Source: Aldehydirespirator sp965117015 (GTDB lineage Bacteria; Actinomycetota; Acidimicrobiia; Acidimicrobiales; Aldehydirespiratoraceae). Taken from it: 64,000 nucleotides of DNA. Positions 9,800-19,200 of the stretch are shown here, piece after piece (position 1 is the stretch's first letter; every line of letters starts with the position of its first letter). Both the position numbers and the translations under genes were made by a program. The stretch is from contig OZ220747.1 in assembly GCA_965117015.1 (NCBI GenBank), positions 1,612,001 to 1,676,000 on the forward strand, written 5' to 3'. Below the pieces are notes generated by a model, which saw only the letters and a list, made by a program, of their open reading frames with translations, searched no databases and was not told the DNA's origin.

Positions 9800-10951
9800 T
9801 CAGCCGGCGGGGATCTCTCCGATGACTCCTTCGATCAGCCACTGGCAGCACAGGGTGCGCTCTTCCCAAGCGATCGTCTCGCCCTGGGCGATGACCACGT
9901 TGCCCTGGTTGTCGGTGATCGGACCAGCGAAGTAGTCGAACGTCCCGTCGACGATCTCCTGGCGGCGCTGCTCGACCAGCGCGATGGTCTCCTCGGTCAC
10001 GGCATCGCCGAACGGCGACATCCCGACCACGCCGTCCCTGAGCCCGCCGTAGGTCAGAGCCGGCTCCCACGTGCCGTCGGCCAGCGCCTGCGCCTGCGAC
10101 AGGTAGTAGGGGCCCCAGTTGAAGGTGAAGCCGGACAGCCAGGAGTTGGGCGCCAGCCCCGAGCCGTCGATCCCGTAGTGGATGTAGCCGATGCCGGACG
10201 CCTCGGCCACGCTGGCCACCGCGGGGGCGTTCACCTCGGCGGCGAGAAGGTCGGCGCCGGCGTCGACGAGGGCTTGGGCTGCCTGCTGCTCGGCTGCCGG
10301 GTCGTACCAGCTGTTGACCCACACGACCTGGGTCTCGATATCGGGATTGATCTCCCGGGCCCCGATCATGAAGGCGTTGACGCCCCGCACGACCTCCTCG
10401 ATGGCGAACCCGCCGACGTAGCCGATGAACTCCACACCGGGCTGCGATCCGGCTACGAGACCGTCGAGGTAGCGGCCGTCCTCGGTGGCGCCGTCGAAGT
10501 GACCGACGTTGTCGGCCGTCTGGTACCCGCCCCACGACAGGTAGACGGTGTCCGGGTAGTTGGGTGCGACCACCAGGACGTCGTCCTGGCACCAGGTGGT
10601 GCAGACCACCATGTCGTATCCCTGGGAGCCGAAGTCCTCGAAGGCGGCCTGGAACTCCGACCCCGGCGACAGGTTCTCCACGAAGGTGGTCTCGATGCCG
10701 TCCATGTTGGCGATCAGGTACTGGCGGCCGTTCTCGTGAGCCTCGTTCCATCCGCCGTCATCGATCTCGCCGTCGTACATGAAGGCGATTCGCAGGGGCT
10801 CTTCCGCCGGCGCTTCGGTGGTGGGGGCTGCCGTCGTGGCCGGTGCGGCGGTGGTAGCGGGGGCCGCGTCCTCGGCCTCGTCGTCGCCGCATGCTGCCGC
10901 GACCAGCGCCAAGGCGATTAGCACCACAACTCCCAGTCGAAACCTTCGCAT
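9800..10951 (-). CDS. BMP-family substrate-binding lipoprotein (first importer)
   Basis: 383 aa. Signal peptide MRRFRLGVVVLIALAL with lipobox VAAAC, then a Thr/Ala-rich linker, then a BMP (PnrA-like) domain: LRIAFMYDGEIDDGGWNEAHENG, the usual ligand-binding start, and GYIHYGIDGSG. It would capture a nucleoside or nucleobase outside the membrane and deliver it to the permeases downstream. A strong Shine-Dalgarno (AAGGAGGG) precedes the ATG at 10951. First gene of a four-gene operon, divergent from the tandem deaminase gene, which supports a purine or pyrimidine substrate. Confidence 0.88.
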   Translation of the reverse strand: MRRFRLGVVVLIALALVAAACGDDEAEDAAPATTAAPATTAAPTTEAPAEEPLRIAFMYDGEIDDGGWNEAHENGRQYLIANMDGIETTFVENLSPGSEFQAAFEDFGSQGYDMVVCTTWCQDDVLVVAPNYPDTVYLSWGGYQTADNVGHFDGATEDGRYLDGLVAGSQPGVEFIGYVGGFAIEEVVRGVNAFMIGAREINPDIETQVVWVNSWYDPAAEQQAAQALVDAGADLLAAEVNAPAVASVAEASGIGYIHYGIDGSGLAPNSWLSGFTFNWGPYYLSQAQALADGTWEPALTYGGLRDGVVGMSPFGDAVTEETIALVEQRRQEIVDGTFDYFAGPITDNQGNVVIAQGETIAWEERTLCCQWLIEGVIGEIPAG

Positions 10952-11030
10952 CCCAGCCCTCCTTGATAGACCGCTGTTGGGACGGCGTGAGCCTAGTCCC
11001 GCCCACCCGATGAGTCGCAATCGCGGGGAC

Positions 11031-11036
11031 TAGTGT
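11031..11036 (+). promoter_or_regulatory. -10 box TAGTGT before the deaminase leader ORF
   Basis: TAGTGT lies 8 nt before the ATG at 11045, the spacing expected if transcription starts at or near that ATG. Confidence 0.35.
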
Positions 11037-11044
11037 CGGCGCTC

Positions 11045-11095
11045 ATGGCCGACTCAACACTGGCTCGATGGCTGGCTCGACGACTGACTCGATGA
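11045..11095 (+). CDS. Possible 16-residue leader peptide
   Basis: A tiny frame, MADSTLARWLARRLTR, starts at an ATG 8 nt after a TAGTGT box and ends with a TGA that overlaps the ATG at 11092 of the deaminase gene (ATGA). It is Arg-rich (5 of 16). It could couple or regulate translation of the deaminase, or be a chance frame: the deaminase frame itself also has an ATG at 11068. Confidence 0.3.
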   Translation: MADSTLARWLARRLTR

Positions 11096-12090
11096 CTGGA
11101 CTCGGCGCACAGGACGAACGCCTTCTCCGGCGGTCCATCGAGGTGTCGGCCTCGGCGGTGGCCAACGGGAACATGCCCTTCGGGGCGATCATGGCCGACC
11201 CCGACGGCAACATCCTCCTGGAGGTGGAGAACACCGGCATCACCGGCCGCAACGACCTCAACCACGCCGAGACCGTGCTCATGAACATGGCGGTCACCAC
11301 CCTCACCCCGGAGCAGATCGCCACTGCCACCCTCTACACGAGCTGTGAGCCGTGCGCCATGTGCGCCGGCGCCATGTACTGGGGCGGGCTGAACCGGATG
11401 GTCTACGGCATGAGCGAGATCGACCTCCTGGAGATCACCAGCGCCGATCCCGATGACCAGAACATGCGGGGCGTGGGCTGCCGCAACATCTTCGACACCG
11501 GCCAGCGCCACATCGAGGTGAGCGGCCCCCACCTCGTGGAGGAGGCGTCGGCCGTGCACATCGCCTTCTGGGCGTCCGGCGGTCCGCAGGATCCCACCCT
11601 CGACTTGCACCCTCAAGACGAGGCGCTGCTGCGGCGGGCCATTGAGGTTGCCAGCCGGTCGGTGGACAACGGGAACCTGCCGTTCGGCGCGCTGCTGGCC
11701 GATCCCGACGGCAACGTGCTGCTGGAGGCTGAGAACTCCGACATCACCGGCAAGAGCACGCTCAACCATGCCGAGACCAACCTCATGAGGCTGGCGGTCG
11801 CTGAGCTCACGCCGGAGCAGATCGCCACTGCCACCCTCTACACGAGCTGTGAGCCGTGCGCCATGTGCAGCGGCTCCATGTACTGGGGCGGGCTGAACCG
11901 GATGGTCTACGGGATGAGCGAGCACCACCTTCTCGAGATCACGGGAGCCCACCATCTGAACCCGACCATGCGGGGCGTCGGCTGCCGCAACGTGCTCCAC
12001 AGCGGCCAGCGCCGCATCGAGGTGATCGGCCCCCATCTCGTCGAGGAGGCCTCCCTGATACACCGCGACTACTGGAGCACCCCGACCTAG
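11092..12090 (+). CDS. Tandem-fused nucleoside/guanine deaminase (two CDA domains)
   Basis: 332 aa from this start (340 aa from an in-frame ATG at 11068). Two complete cytidine-deaminase-fold domains lie head to tail. Numbered from 11068, each has the zinc site: His66-Ala-Glu68 with Cys96 and Cys99, and His234-Ala-Glu236 with Cys264 and Cys267, both in a CEPCAMC context. Family members usually have one domain of about 155 aa and act as dimers, for example guanine deaminase GuaD or tRNA adenosine deaminase. Long stretches around the zinc sites are identical at DNA level in the two halves, so the duplication is recent or is homogenised. It probably deaminates a base or nucleoside brought in by the divergent importer. 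Confidence 0.8.
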   Translation: MTGLGAQDERLLRRSIEVSASAVANGNMPFGAIMADPDGNILLEVENTGITGRNDLNHAETVLMNMAVTTLTPEQIATATLYTSCEPCAMCAGAMYWGGLNRMVYGMSEIDLLEITSADPDDQNMRGVGCRNIFDTGQRHIEVSGPHLVEEASAVHIAFWASGGPQDPTLDLHPQDEALLRRAIEVASRSVDNGNLPFGALLADPDGNVLLEAENSDITGKSTLNHAETNLMRLAVAELTPEQIATATLYTSCEPCAMCSGSMYWGGLNRMVYGMSEHHLLEITGAHHLNPTMRGVGCRNVLHSGQRRIEVIGPHLVEEASLIHRDYWSTPT

Positions 12091-12096
12091 GAAAAC

Positions 12097-13026
12097 TCAG
12101 TCCCGGGCTAGGCGGGTGATGATCAGGACCACGGCGAAGCCGACCGCCGCGGCGACCGTGGGGGCGGCCCACTCGCCGGCGGCGGGCCAGTCCAGGCCCG
12201 TGCCGGAGATCACCTCGTGCTCGTGGCGGCTGATCACGCCGACCCCGTTGGGCCAGGGCCACAGCACCCTCAGCGACCCGAACATCAGCCCCACCAGCAC
12301 CGCCATCACCGGGTCGCGGGCCTGGTCCAGCAGGCGGCCCAGCACGGTCGAGAACAGGCCCAGCCCCACCGCGGCCCCCGCCAGGAACACGATCGCCTCG
12401 AGATAGCGCAGATCGGTGACGACGTTGATCACCGCCCCGTACATGCCCAGCATCAGCAGTAGGAACGCGCCGGAGATGCCGGGCAGGATCATGGCGCATA
12501 TCGCTATGGCCCCGGCCCCGGCCAGCACCAGCAGCGACGGGTCGGCCACCGGCCCCGACTGAAGACCCAGCAAGGCGAAGGTCGCCACGGCCGACGCCGC
12601 CATCAACGAGATTCGGTCCCCGCCCCGCCACTCGAACAGCCGGCACGCCGACACCGCCGATGCCAGCACCAGACCGCAGAACAGGCCGGCCATCGTCTCG
12701 GGGCGCTCCTCCAGCTGGGTCTCGATCACCGAGGCCAGCAGGAGGATCGTCCCCAGGATCCCGACCAGCAGCGGCACGATCAGCCACCAGTCCACCCCGG
12801 CCAGCCGCCGCCCGCAGCTCCGCCAGTCGCCTCGCAGCAGCCGTCCTGCCGCGGCCGCGACGCCCCGGATCGCCCCCAGCAACCGCTCGTAGATGCCGAG
12901 CACCACCGCGATCGTTCCGCCCGACACGCCCGGCACCACGTCGGCCGCGCCCATGGCCACCCCCCGGGCCAGCCCGAGCGCCAACCGCCGCCCCGGCCCC
13001 CAGCCCGCCTCACGCCCCGCGGTCAC
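12097..13026 (-). CDS. DUF368 (PopT-type) polyprenyl-phosphate translocase
   Basis: 309 aa, 8-9 hydrophobic helices. The diagnostic GAADVVPGVSGGTIAVVLGIYERLL lies at residues 26-50 and a second GISGAFLLLMLGMYG-like copy in the middle, the inverted repeat typical of the family. Some DUF368 proteins (PopT) recycle undecaprenyl phosphate across the membrane for cell-wall synthesis. A GTG start with AGGAGG just upstream was chosen. It converges with the deaminase gene, 6 nt apart. The family is certain; the role is by homology. Confidence 0.82.
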   Translation of the reverse strand: MTAGREAGWGPGRRLALGLARGVAMGAADVVPGVSGGTIAVVLGIYERLLGAIRGVAAAAGRLLRGDWRSCGRRLAGVDWWLIVPLLVGILGTILLLASVIETQLEERPETMAGLFCGLVLASAVSACRLFEWRGGDRISLMAASAVATFALLGLQSGPVADPSLLVLAGAGAIAICAMILPGISGAFLLLMLGMYGAVINVVTDLRYLEAIVFLAGAAVGLGLFSTVLGRLLDQARDPVMAVLVGLMFGSLRVLWPWPNGVGVISRHEHEVISGTGLDWPAAGEWAAPTVAAAVGFAVVLIITRLARD

Positions 13027-13049
13027 TCACGCCTCCTGCCCGCCCCGAC

Positions 13050-13187
13050 AATCTCGGGTTGGTTTTGGGTGGTAGTTCCTCATAACCGCACCGAGATTCT
13101 GCGCCGCGGCCCGCCCAGGAATCTCGGGTTGGTTTTGGGTGGTAGTTCCTCATAACCGCACCGAGATTCTGCGCCGCGGCCCGCCCC
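13050..13187. repeat. Palindromic repeat family C, two 70-bp tandem copies
   Basis: Two near-identical copies start at 13050 and 13120. Each has arms AATCTCGG and CCGAGATT about 32 bp apart, followed by a GC-rich tail. They fill the gap between the DUF368 start and the sdhB stop, so they could terminate the sdh operon. No other copy was noticed in the window. Confidence 0.75.
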
Positions 13188-13218
13188 GCCCCGGTCGCCT
13201 GCCCCGACCCGTACCCGG

Positions 13219-14024
13219 TCAGGCCTGCGAGGCTAGGCGGCGGTTCTTGACCTTGGCCTTCAGGTAGTCCCGGTTGAGCACCGCGATGAAGTCGAGGCTG
13301 ATCTCCTTGGGACAGGCCTCGGTGCACTCGCCGTGGTTAGTGCACGACCCGAAGAACGACTCCATCGTCTCCACCATGGCCTCCGCCCGCCGCCACCGCT
13401 CGGGCTGGCCCTGGGGCAGCACGTTCAGATGGCCGAGCTTGGCCGCGGTGAACAGCTGGGCCGCCGAATTGGGGCAGGCGGCCACGCACGCCCCGCAGCC
13501 GATGCAGGCCGCCGCGTCCATGGCGAAGTCGGCCACATCCTTGGGGACCGGGATCTCGTTGGCGTCGGGGGCGGTGCCGGTGGGTGCCGAGATGAAGCCG
13601 CCCGACTCGACGATCCGGTCGAACGCCCGCCGGTCCACCATCAGGTCCTTCACCACCGGGAACGACGCCGCCCGGAACGGCTCGATCACGATCTGATCGC
13701 CGTCACGGAACTTGCGCATGTGCAGCTGGCAGGTGGCGGTGGCCTTCTCGGGGCCGTGGGGACGCCCGTTGATCATCACCCCGCAGGTGCCGCAGATGCC
13801 CTCCCGGCAGTCGTGGGCGAACACGATGGGCTCGACGTCGTCGTCGATGAGGCGCTCGTTGACGATGTCGAGCATCTCCAGGAACGAGCAGTCCTCCGGG
13901 ATGTCGTGGGCGTCGACGTCGAGGAACGCCCCCGGCTCGTCCGGCCCGGCCTGACGCCAGATCCGCAGCCTCAGCCGCAGCGTCGCCTGGTGCCCGTTCC
14001 CGGAGCCGTGCCCGTTGCCCGCGC

Positions 14025-14028
<4 letters not shown>
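13219..14028 (-). CDS. sdhB: Succinate dehydrogenase iron-sulfur subunit
   Basis: 269 aa. All three cluster sites are present: [2Fe-2S] Cys74, 79, 82 and 100; [4Fe-4S] Cys175, 178, 181; and the third-cluster set Cys185, 229, 235 with Cys239 in the CTEACPKEI context. It passes electrons from SdhA to the membrane cytochrome b and menaquinone. The GTG start overlaps the sdhA TGA (GTGA), so translation is coupled. A longer frame upstream runs antisense to no real gene and was ignored. Third gene of sdhC-sdhA-sdhB. Confidence 0.93.
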
Positions 14029-15943
<1,915 letters not shown>

Positions 15944-15947
<4 letters not shown>

Positions 15948-16720
15948 GCCACCACTCCCGCCTGGACCATGATCGGGAAGCTGAGGTTGCCGACCAGGAT
16001 CGCCCCCGCGATCACCGTGGCCAGCCCCCGCCGCAGGTGGTTGAACCGGGGGTTGTTGACCCCCAGCGTCTGGAACGCCGACCACATGCCGTGGTAGATG
16101 TGCACCGACAGCGCCACGTTGGCGACGATGTAGATGATCGCCACCGGGATCGACGACAGCGACTCCACCACGTTGTGGTACACGTCGCCCCGGATGTAGT
16201 CGTCGCCCAGCCACCAGCCCCACGTGAGGTCGGCCAGGTGGAACAGCACGTACAGGCCGACGATGGGGCCGGTCCAGCGCATGGTGCGGCTGGCGAAGTT
16301 GACGGCCACGTAGTCCTGCCCGCCGGCGTAGCGCTTGTTGCCGCTCACCCAGTTGGCTCTGGGGCTGCTGCGCCGGCTGATCTCCTTGAGCGACCAGGCG
16401 CTGTGGATGTGCAGCACGAACATGGCCAACAGCCCGATCCGCATCACCCACAGGATCAGCGTGCGGGGCACCAGGTGGCCGCCCAGGTCCCGCAGCGCCT
16501 CGGCGTACTCGTTGAGCTGGGTCGGGCCCTCGTAGAGGTGCAGGTTGCCGATCATGTGCACGATCACGAAGGCCAGCAGCCCGACCCCGGTGACCGCCAT
16601 CACGTACTTCTTGCCGACCGCGGTCTGGTAGATGTTCAGCGGCCAGGGAAGCTCCCGCCGGCGCCGTCTCAGCGGCGGCACCCGCTCGGCGGCCTCGGGG
16701 GGAGCGACCGTCTGCGCCAT
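15944..16720 (-). CDS. sdhC: Succinate dehydrogenase cytochrome b subunit
   Basis: 258 aa with five hydrophobic helices. Haem-ligand histidines are seen in VIVHMIGNLHLY, FVLHIHSAW, LFHLADL and SVHIYHGMW, which fits the single-polypeptide, two-haem membrane anchor of the B. subtilis type; accordingly there is no sdhD. First gene of the operon. A -10 box TAGGTT lies 7 nt before the ATG, so the mRNA may be leaderless. Confidence 0.9.
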
Positions 16721-16727
16721 CCCCCCA

Positions 16728-16733
16728 AACCTA
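16728..16733 (-). promoter_or_regulatory. -10 box TAGGTT of sdhCAB
   Basis: Minus-strand TAGGTT lies 7 nt before the sdhC ATG, without a spaced Shine-Dalgarno. It overlaps the 3' end of the next gene upstream, so the promoter sits inside that gene's tail. Confidence 0.4.
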
Positions 16734-17729
16734 CTGGCTCCTACCCCCCGTCCTCCGAAATTCCTGTAGCTGAGGACCTGTGGGGTCGTTGCCTACAGGA
16801 ATTTCGGAGGACGGGCTGGAGCGGACCGCGGCCATGGCCTCACAAACCAGGGAGCACAGACTCTCGGGACTGCTCTTGTAGTAGTCCCAAGTGAAGTTGA
16901 GCACTTGCCAGCCCGCCTGGATCAGACGATTGCGACGCTGGCGGTCCGCCTCGAAGGACACGTGGTCCATGTGCCACCGCTTGCTGTCGAGCTCGATGGC
17001 CAGGCAGTGGCTCGGATAGGCGAGGTCCACCTGGGCCACGAACGTCCCCTGAGCGTCTTCAACACGATGCTCCAACACCGGGCGAGGAAGCCCGGAACCG
17101 GTCAGCAGAGTCGCAACCATTCGGCTCCACGCACTGAGCGGCACGCGATCCTCGCCGCAGCGATCCTCGAGAGCGGCCCTGAGCTTGCCGCAGCCGTCTC
17201 GCCCCCGGCGCGAATGGGCGGCCAGGACCCGCTCAAGGTCGATCAATCGGAGTCGTCGGTCTCTCAGGACTGAGTCGATGGCGTAGTCGAGTCTCTTGCG
17301 GCTGACGACGGCGGCCAAGTCGACGAACGTACGGCGCAGGCACGTGGTCGGTACGCCGTCGATGTCGACCGGATTGGTCAGGCCCATCTGAGAGGACTCG
17401 TGCAGCTTGACTCCCTTGATCTCCCGAGTCCTGCCGACCGGCATGACGATCTCGACGCGGTCGAGTTCGAACCCGTCGATCCGGTGAAGAGCAGCGGCCG
17501 AGCGATGACTGGCCAAGCCGTCGTGCGCCTCGCAGGCGGCCAGGAGCCTAGAGATAAGCGTCTCGGGCACGACGGAGTGCCGGTACACGCCGCGGGCGAC
17601 ATGAACCCACAGACCGCTGCTCAGTCGTTGCCTGACCTGAGCGTACGTCATGCCGTCTTCGAGGGCTTGGGCATGGGTGATGACCCCGTGCTGCTCCCTC
17701 ATGCGTTCCAGGACCCGATCCTCAGCCAT
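16731..17729 (-). CDS. AbiEi-like winged-helix protein with DUF559 nuclease domain
   Basis: 332 aa. The N-terminal 60 residues (VLERMREQHGVITHAQALEDGM, GVYRHS) resemble the AbiEi-family antitoxin winged helix. The C-terminal 110 residues resemble DUF559, a Vsr-like endonuclease fold: VDLAYPSHCLAIELDSKRWH, then RQRRNRLIQAGWQVLNFTWD. This two-domain layout is common and multicopy in actinobacteria; its function is unknown, possibly phage defence or a mobile gene. The last 25 or so codons and the stop lie in a 69-bp perfect-arm hairpin (family B). A second copy of that hairpin lies just upstream of the gene. ATG chosen over an upstream in-frame TTG. Confidence 0.7.
   Translation of the reverse strand: MAEDRVLERMREQHGVITHAQALEDGMTYAQVRQRLSSGLWVHVARGVYRHSVVPETLISRLLAACEAHDGLASHRSAAALHRIDGFELDRVEIVMPVGRTREIKGVKLHESSQMGLTNPVDIDGVPTTCLRRTFVDLAAVVSRKRLDYAIDSVLRDRRLRLIDLERVLAAHSRRGRDGCGKLRAALEDRCGEDRVPLSAWSRMVATLLTGSGLPRPVLEHRVEDAQGTFVAQVDLAYPSHCLAIELDSKRWHMDHVSFEADRQRRNRLIQAGWQVLNFTWDYYKSSPESLCSLVCEAMAAVRSSPSSEIPVGNDPTGPQLQEFRRTGGRSQ
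16747..16815. repeat. Palindromic repeat family B, copy 1
   Basis: Arms of 23 bp at 16747-16769 and 16793-16815 are perfect inverted repeats containing GAAATTCCTGTAG and CTACAGGAATTTC, around a 23-bp loop. The element encodes the C-terminus of the AbiEi/DUF559 gene on the minus strand. Related copies occur at 17772 and 21909. Confidence 0.85.
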
Positions 17730-17736
17730 ATAGAGC

Positions 17737-17742
17737 AATATA
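17737..17742 (-). promoter_or_regulatory. -10 box TATATT of the AbiEi/DUF559 gene
   Basis: Minus-strand TATATT lies 7 nt before the ATG at 17729 within a strikingly AT-rich 45-bp stretch (17726-17770), unlike the surrounding GC-rich sequence. Confidence 0.45.
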
Positions 17743-17771
17743 TAATGAAATAACTTTAAATAACCCTACAA

Positions 17772-17823
17772 CCAAATTCCTGTGGTTAAGGACCTGTGGA
17801 GTCCTTACCTACAGGAATTTCGG
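17772..17823. repeat. Palindromic repeat family B, copy 2
   Basis: Arms CAAATTCCTGTGGTTAAGGAC and GTCCTTACCTACAGGAATTTCG pair with few mismatches around a 7-bp loop. Lies between the divergent AbiEi/DUF559 and phospholipase-D-like genes. With copy 1 it brackets the AbiEi/DUF559 gene. Confidence 0.8.
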
Positions 17824-17841
17824 GCTGAAAGGTGACGCCGG

Positions 17842-17847
17842 TAGTTT
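17842..17847 (+). promoter_or_regulatory. -10 box TAGTTT of the PLD-like gene
   Basis: TAGTTT lies 6 nt before the GTG at 17854; no Shine-Dalgarno. It starts about 20 bp after the end of palindrome B2. Confidence 0.4.
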
Positions 17848-17853
17848 CGGCGG

Positions 17854-18957
17854 GTGGGCGGCGACACAGGCGACACAGGCGACGCGGAATTGCGGCTGCT
17901 GACGAACACCGAGTTCGTCGAGGACCTGCACCGGGCGCTGGCTTCGGCCGAGCGGCGGGTGCTCATACAGGTGATGACCTTCGACGGCGACGCCTCGGGG
18001 CTGGCCGTGGCCGACCTGCTGGCCCGGGCCGCCGGCCGCGGCGTGGACGTGAGGCTGCTGGTCGACTGCTTCGCCCTGCGCTACGTCAGCGACCGCAAGG
18101 ACACCGACCCGTCCGTGCTCCACGAGGTCACGGAGACGAGGGCCATGTTCGACCGTCTTAGAGCCGCTGGCGTGACCGTGACCTTCACCCAGCCGTTCGG
18201 ACTGGTGAAGTTCTTCGGCCTCAGCCGCAACCACAAGAAGCTCTACGTGGTGGACGACCACGCCTACCTCGGTGGCATCAACATCAGCGACCACAACTTC
18301 GCCTGGCGCGACTTCATGGTCCGCACCGCCGACCCCGCCATCGTCACCGCCCTCACCGAAGACTTCGCCCGCACCGAGCAAGGCGACCGCCGCTCCGTGA
18401 ACACCACGGTGCTGACCAACCGGGAGATCGAGCCGGCGTTCGCCGAGATCATCAACGGCGCGAACCGCAGCCTCGTCCTCGCCTCCCCGTACTCACTGGA
18501 CGTCGGGATCGTCAAGTTGCTCGGCCAGGCCCGGGCCCCGGCCAAGACGGTCATCACGGCCCAGCAGAACAACTACCGCTGGCTGCGCGTGGCCGAGCCC
18601 TACATCTGGAGCCGCCTGGCCCGCGCCGGCGTGGAGCTGCGCACCTACCCGGACTTCTTCCACGCCCGGTTCCTGCTGGCCGACGACGACAAGCTGCTAA
18701 TCGGATCGTCGAACTTCAGCCGTCACAGCTTCCGCTGCAACCAGGAGGTCTGCCTGCTGATCACCGACGCAGAGTTCATCGCCGGCTTCAAGGCCCGGAT
18801 GCTGCCCGACACCGGTCCCCTCGAGGTCGCCGAGTCGGCGCACCAGAGGGGCGCGGGCGCGGCCTGGGGCCGGGTGGTGGCCCACTTCTACTTCCACGTG
18901 GTCATCGGCGCGGCCAAACTGGTGGCGCCCCTGTCACCAGCGCTCGCCCGCCGCTGA
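17854..18957 (+). CDS. Phospholipase-D-like / cardiolipin-synthase-like protein
   Basis: 367 aa with two PLD half-sites. The first is canonical, His127-x-Lys129-x4-Asp134 in NHKKLYVVDDHAYLGG. The second is His270-x-Arg272-x4-Asp277 in FFHARFLLADDD, so the expected Lys is Arg, followed by the usual GSSNFS. The family transfers phosphatidyl groups (cardiolipin synthesis) or hydrolyses phosphodiesters. There is no N-terminal membrane anchor. The Lys-to-Arg change may lower or alter activity. GTG start supported by the TAGTTT box. Confidence 0.78.
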   Translation: MGGDTGDTGDAELRLLTNTEFVEDLHRALASAERRVLIQVMTFDGDASGLAVADLLARAAGRGVDVRLLVDCFALRYVSDRKDTDPSVLHEVTETRAMFDRLRAAGVTVTFTQPFGLVKFFGLSRNHKKLYVVDDHAYLGGINISDHNFAWRDFMVRTADPAIVTALTEDFARTEQGDRRSVNTTVLTNREIEPAFAEIINGANRSLVLASPYSLDVGIVKLLGQARAPAKTVITAQQNNYRWLRVAEPYIWSRLARAGVELRTYPDFFHARFLLADDDKLLIGSSNFSRHSFRCNQEVCLLITDAEFIAGFKARMLPDTGPLEVAESAHQRGAGAAWGRVVAHFYFHVVIGAAKLVAPLSPALARR

Positions 18958-18980
18958 GCAGCCTCCGCGGGAGCCGCGTC

Positions 18981-19116
18981 CGATATTGAGGCCGATAGTG
19001 GGCCTCTAGGGGCGGTTCGGTCGCCAATTTCGGGGTGGGGGATCGGGCCTGGGAGGCCGCGTCCGATATTGAGGCCGATAGTGGGCCTCCGGGGGCGCTT
19101 TCGTCGCCAATTTCGG
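18981..19116. repeat. Palindromic repeat family A, two tandem copies
   Basis: Copies at 18981-19033 and 19064-19116, 83 bp apart, each with outer arms CGATATTG/CAATTTCG and an inner GGGCCTC stem. They sit between the PLD-like gene and the Rieske-less oxygenase gene. Confidence 0.75.
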
Positions 19117-19154
19117 TGGGGGACGATTGCGCCCGCCCCCGACGGATGCCACAC

Positions 19155-19173
19155 TGATAAGCAGCATTTATCA
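19155..19173. promoter_or_regulatory. Operator-like palindrome TGATAA-N7-TTATCA, copy 1
   Basis: A perfect inverted repeat, extended by one C/G pair to 7-bp arms, 27 bp before the GTG of the first Rieske-less oxygenase gene. The same TGATAA-N7-TTATCA layout, with a different spacer sequence, recurs at 23828 upstream of the reductase gene. Shared arms with unrelated spacers are what a dimeric regulator site looks like. Confidence 0.6.
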
Positions 19174-19200
19174 GCGCGAGAAGACTCGGACGACACAGTG

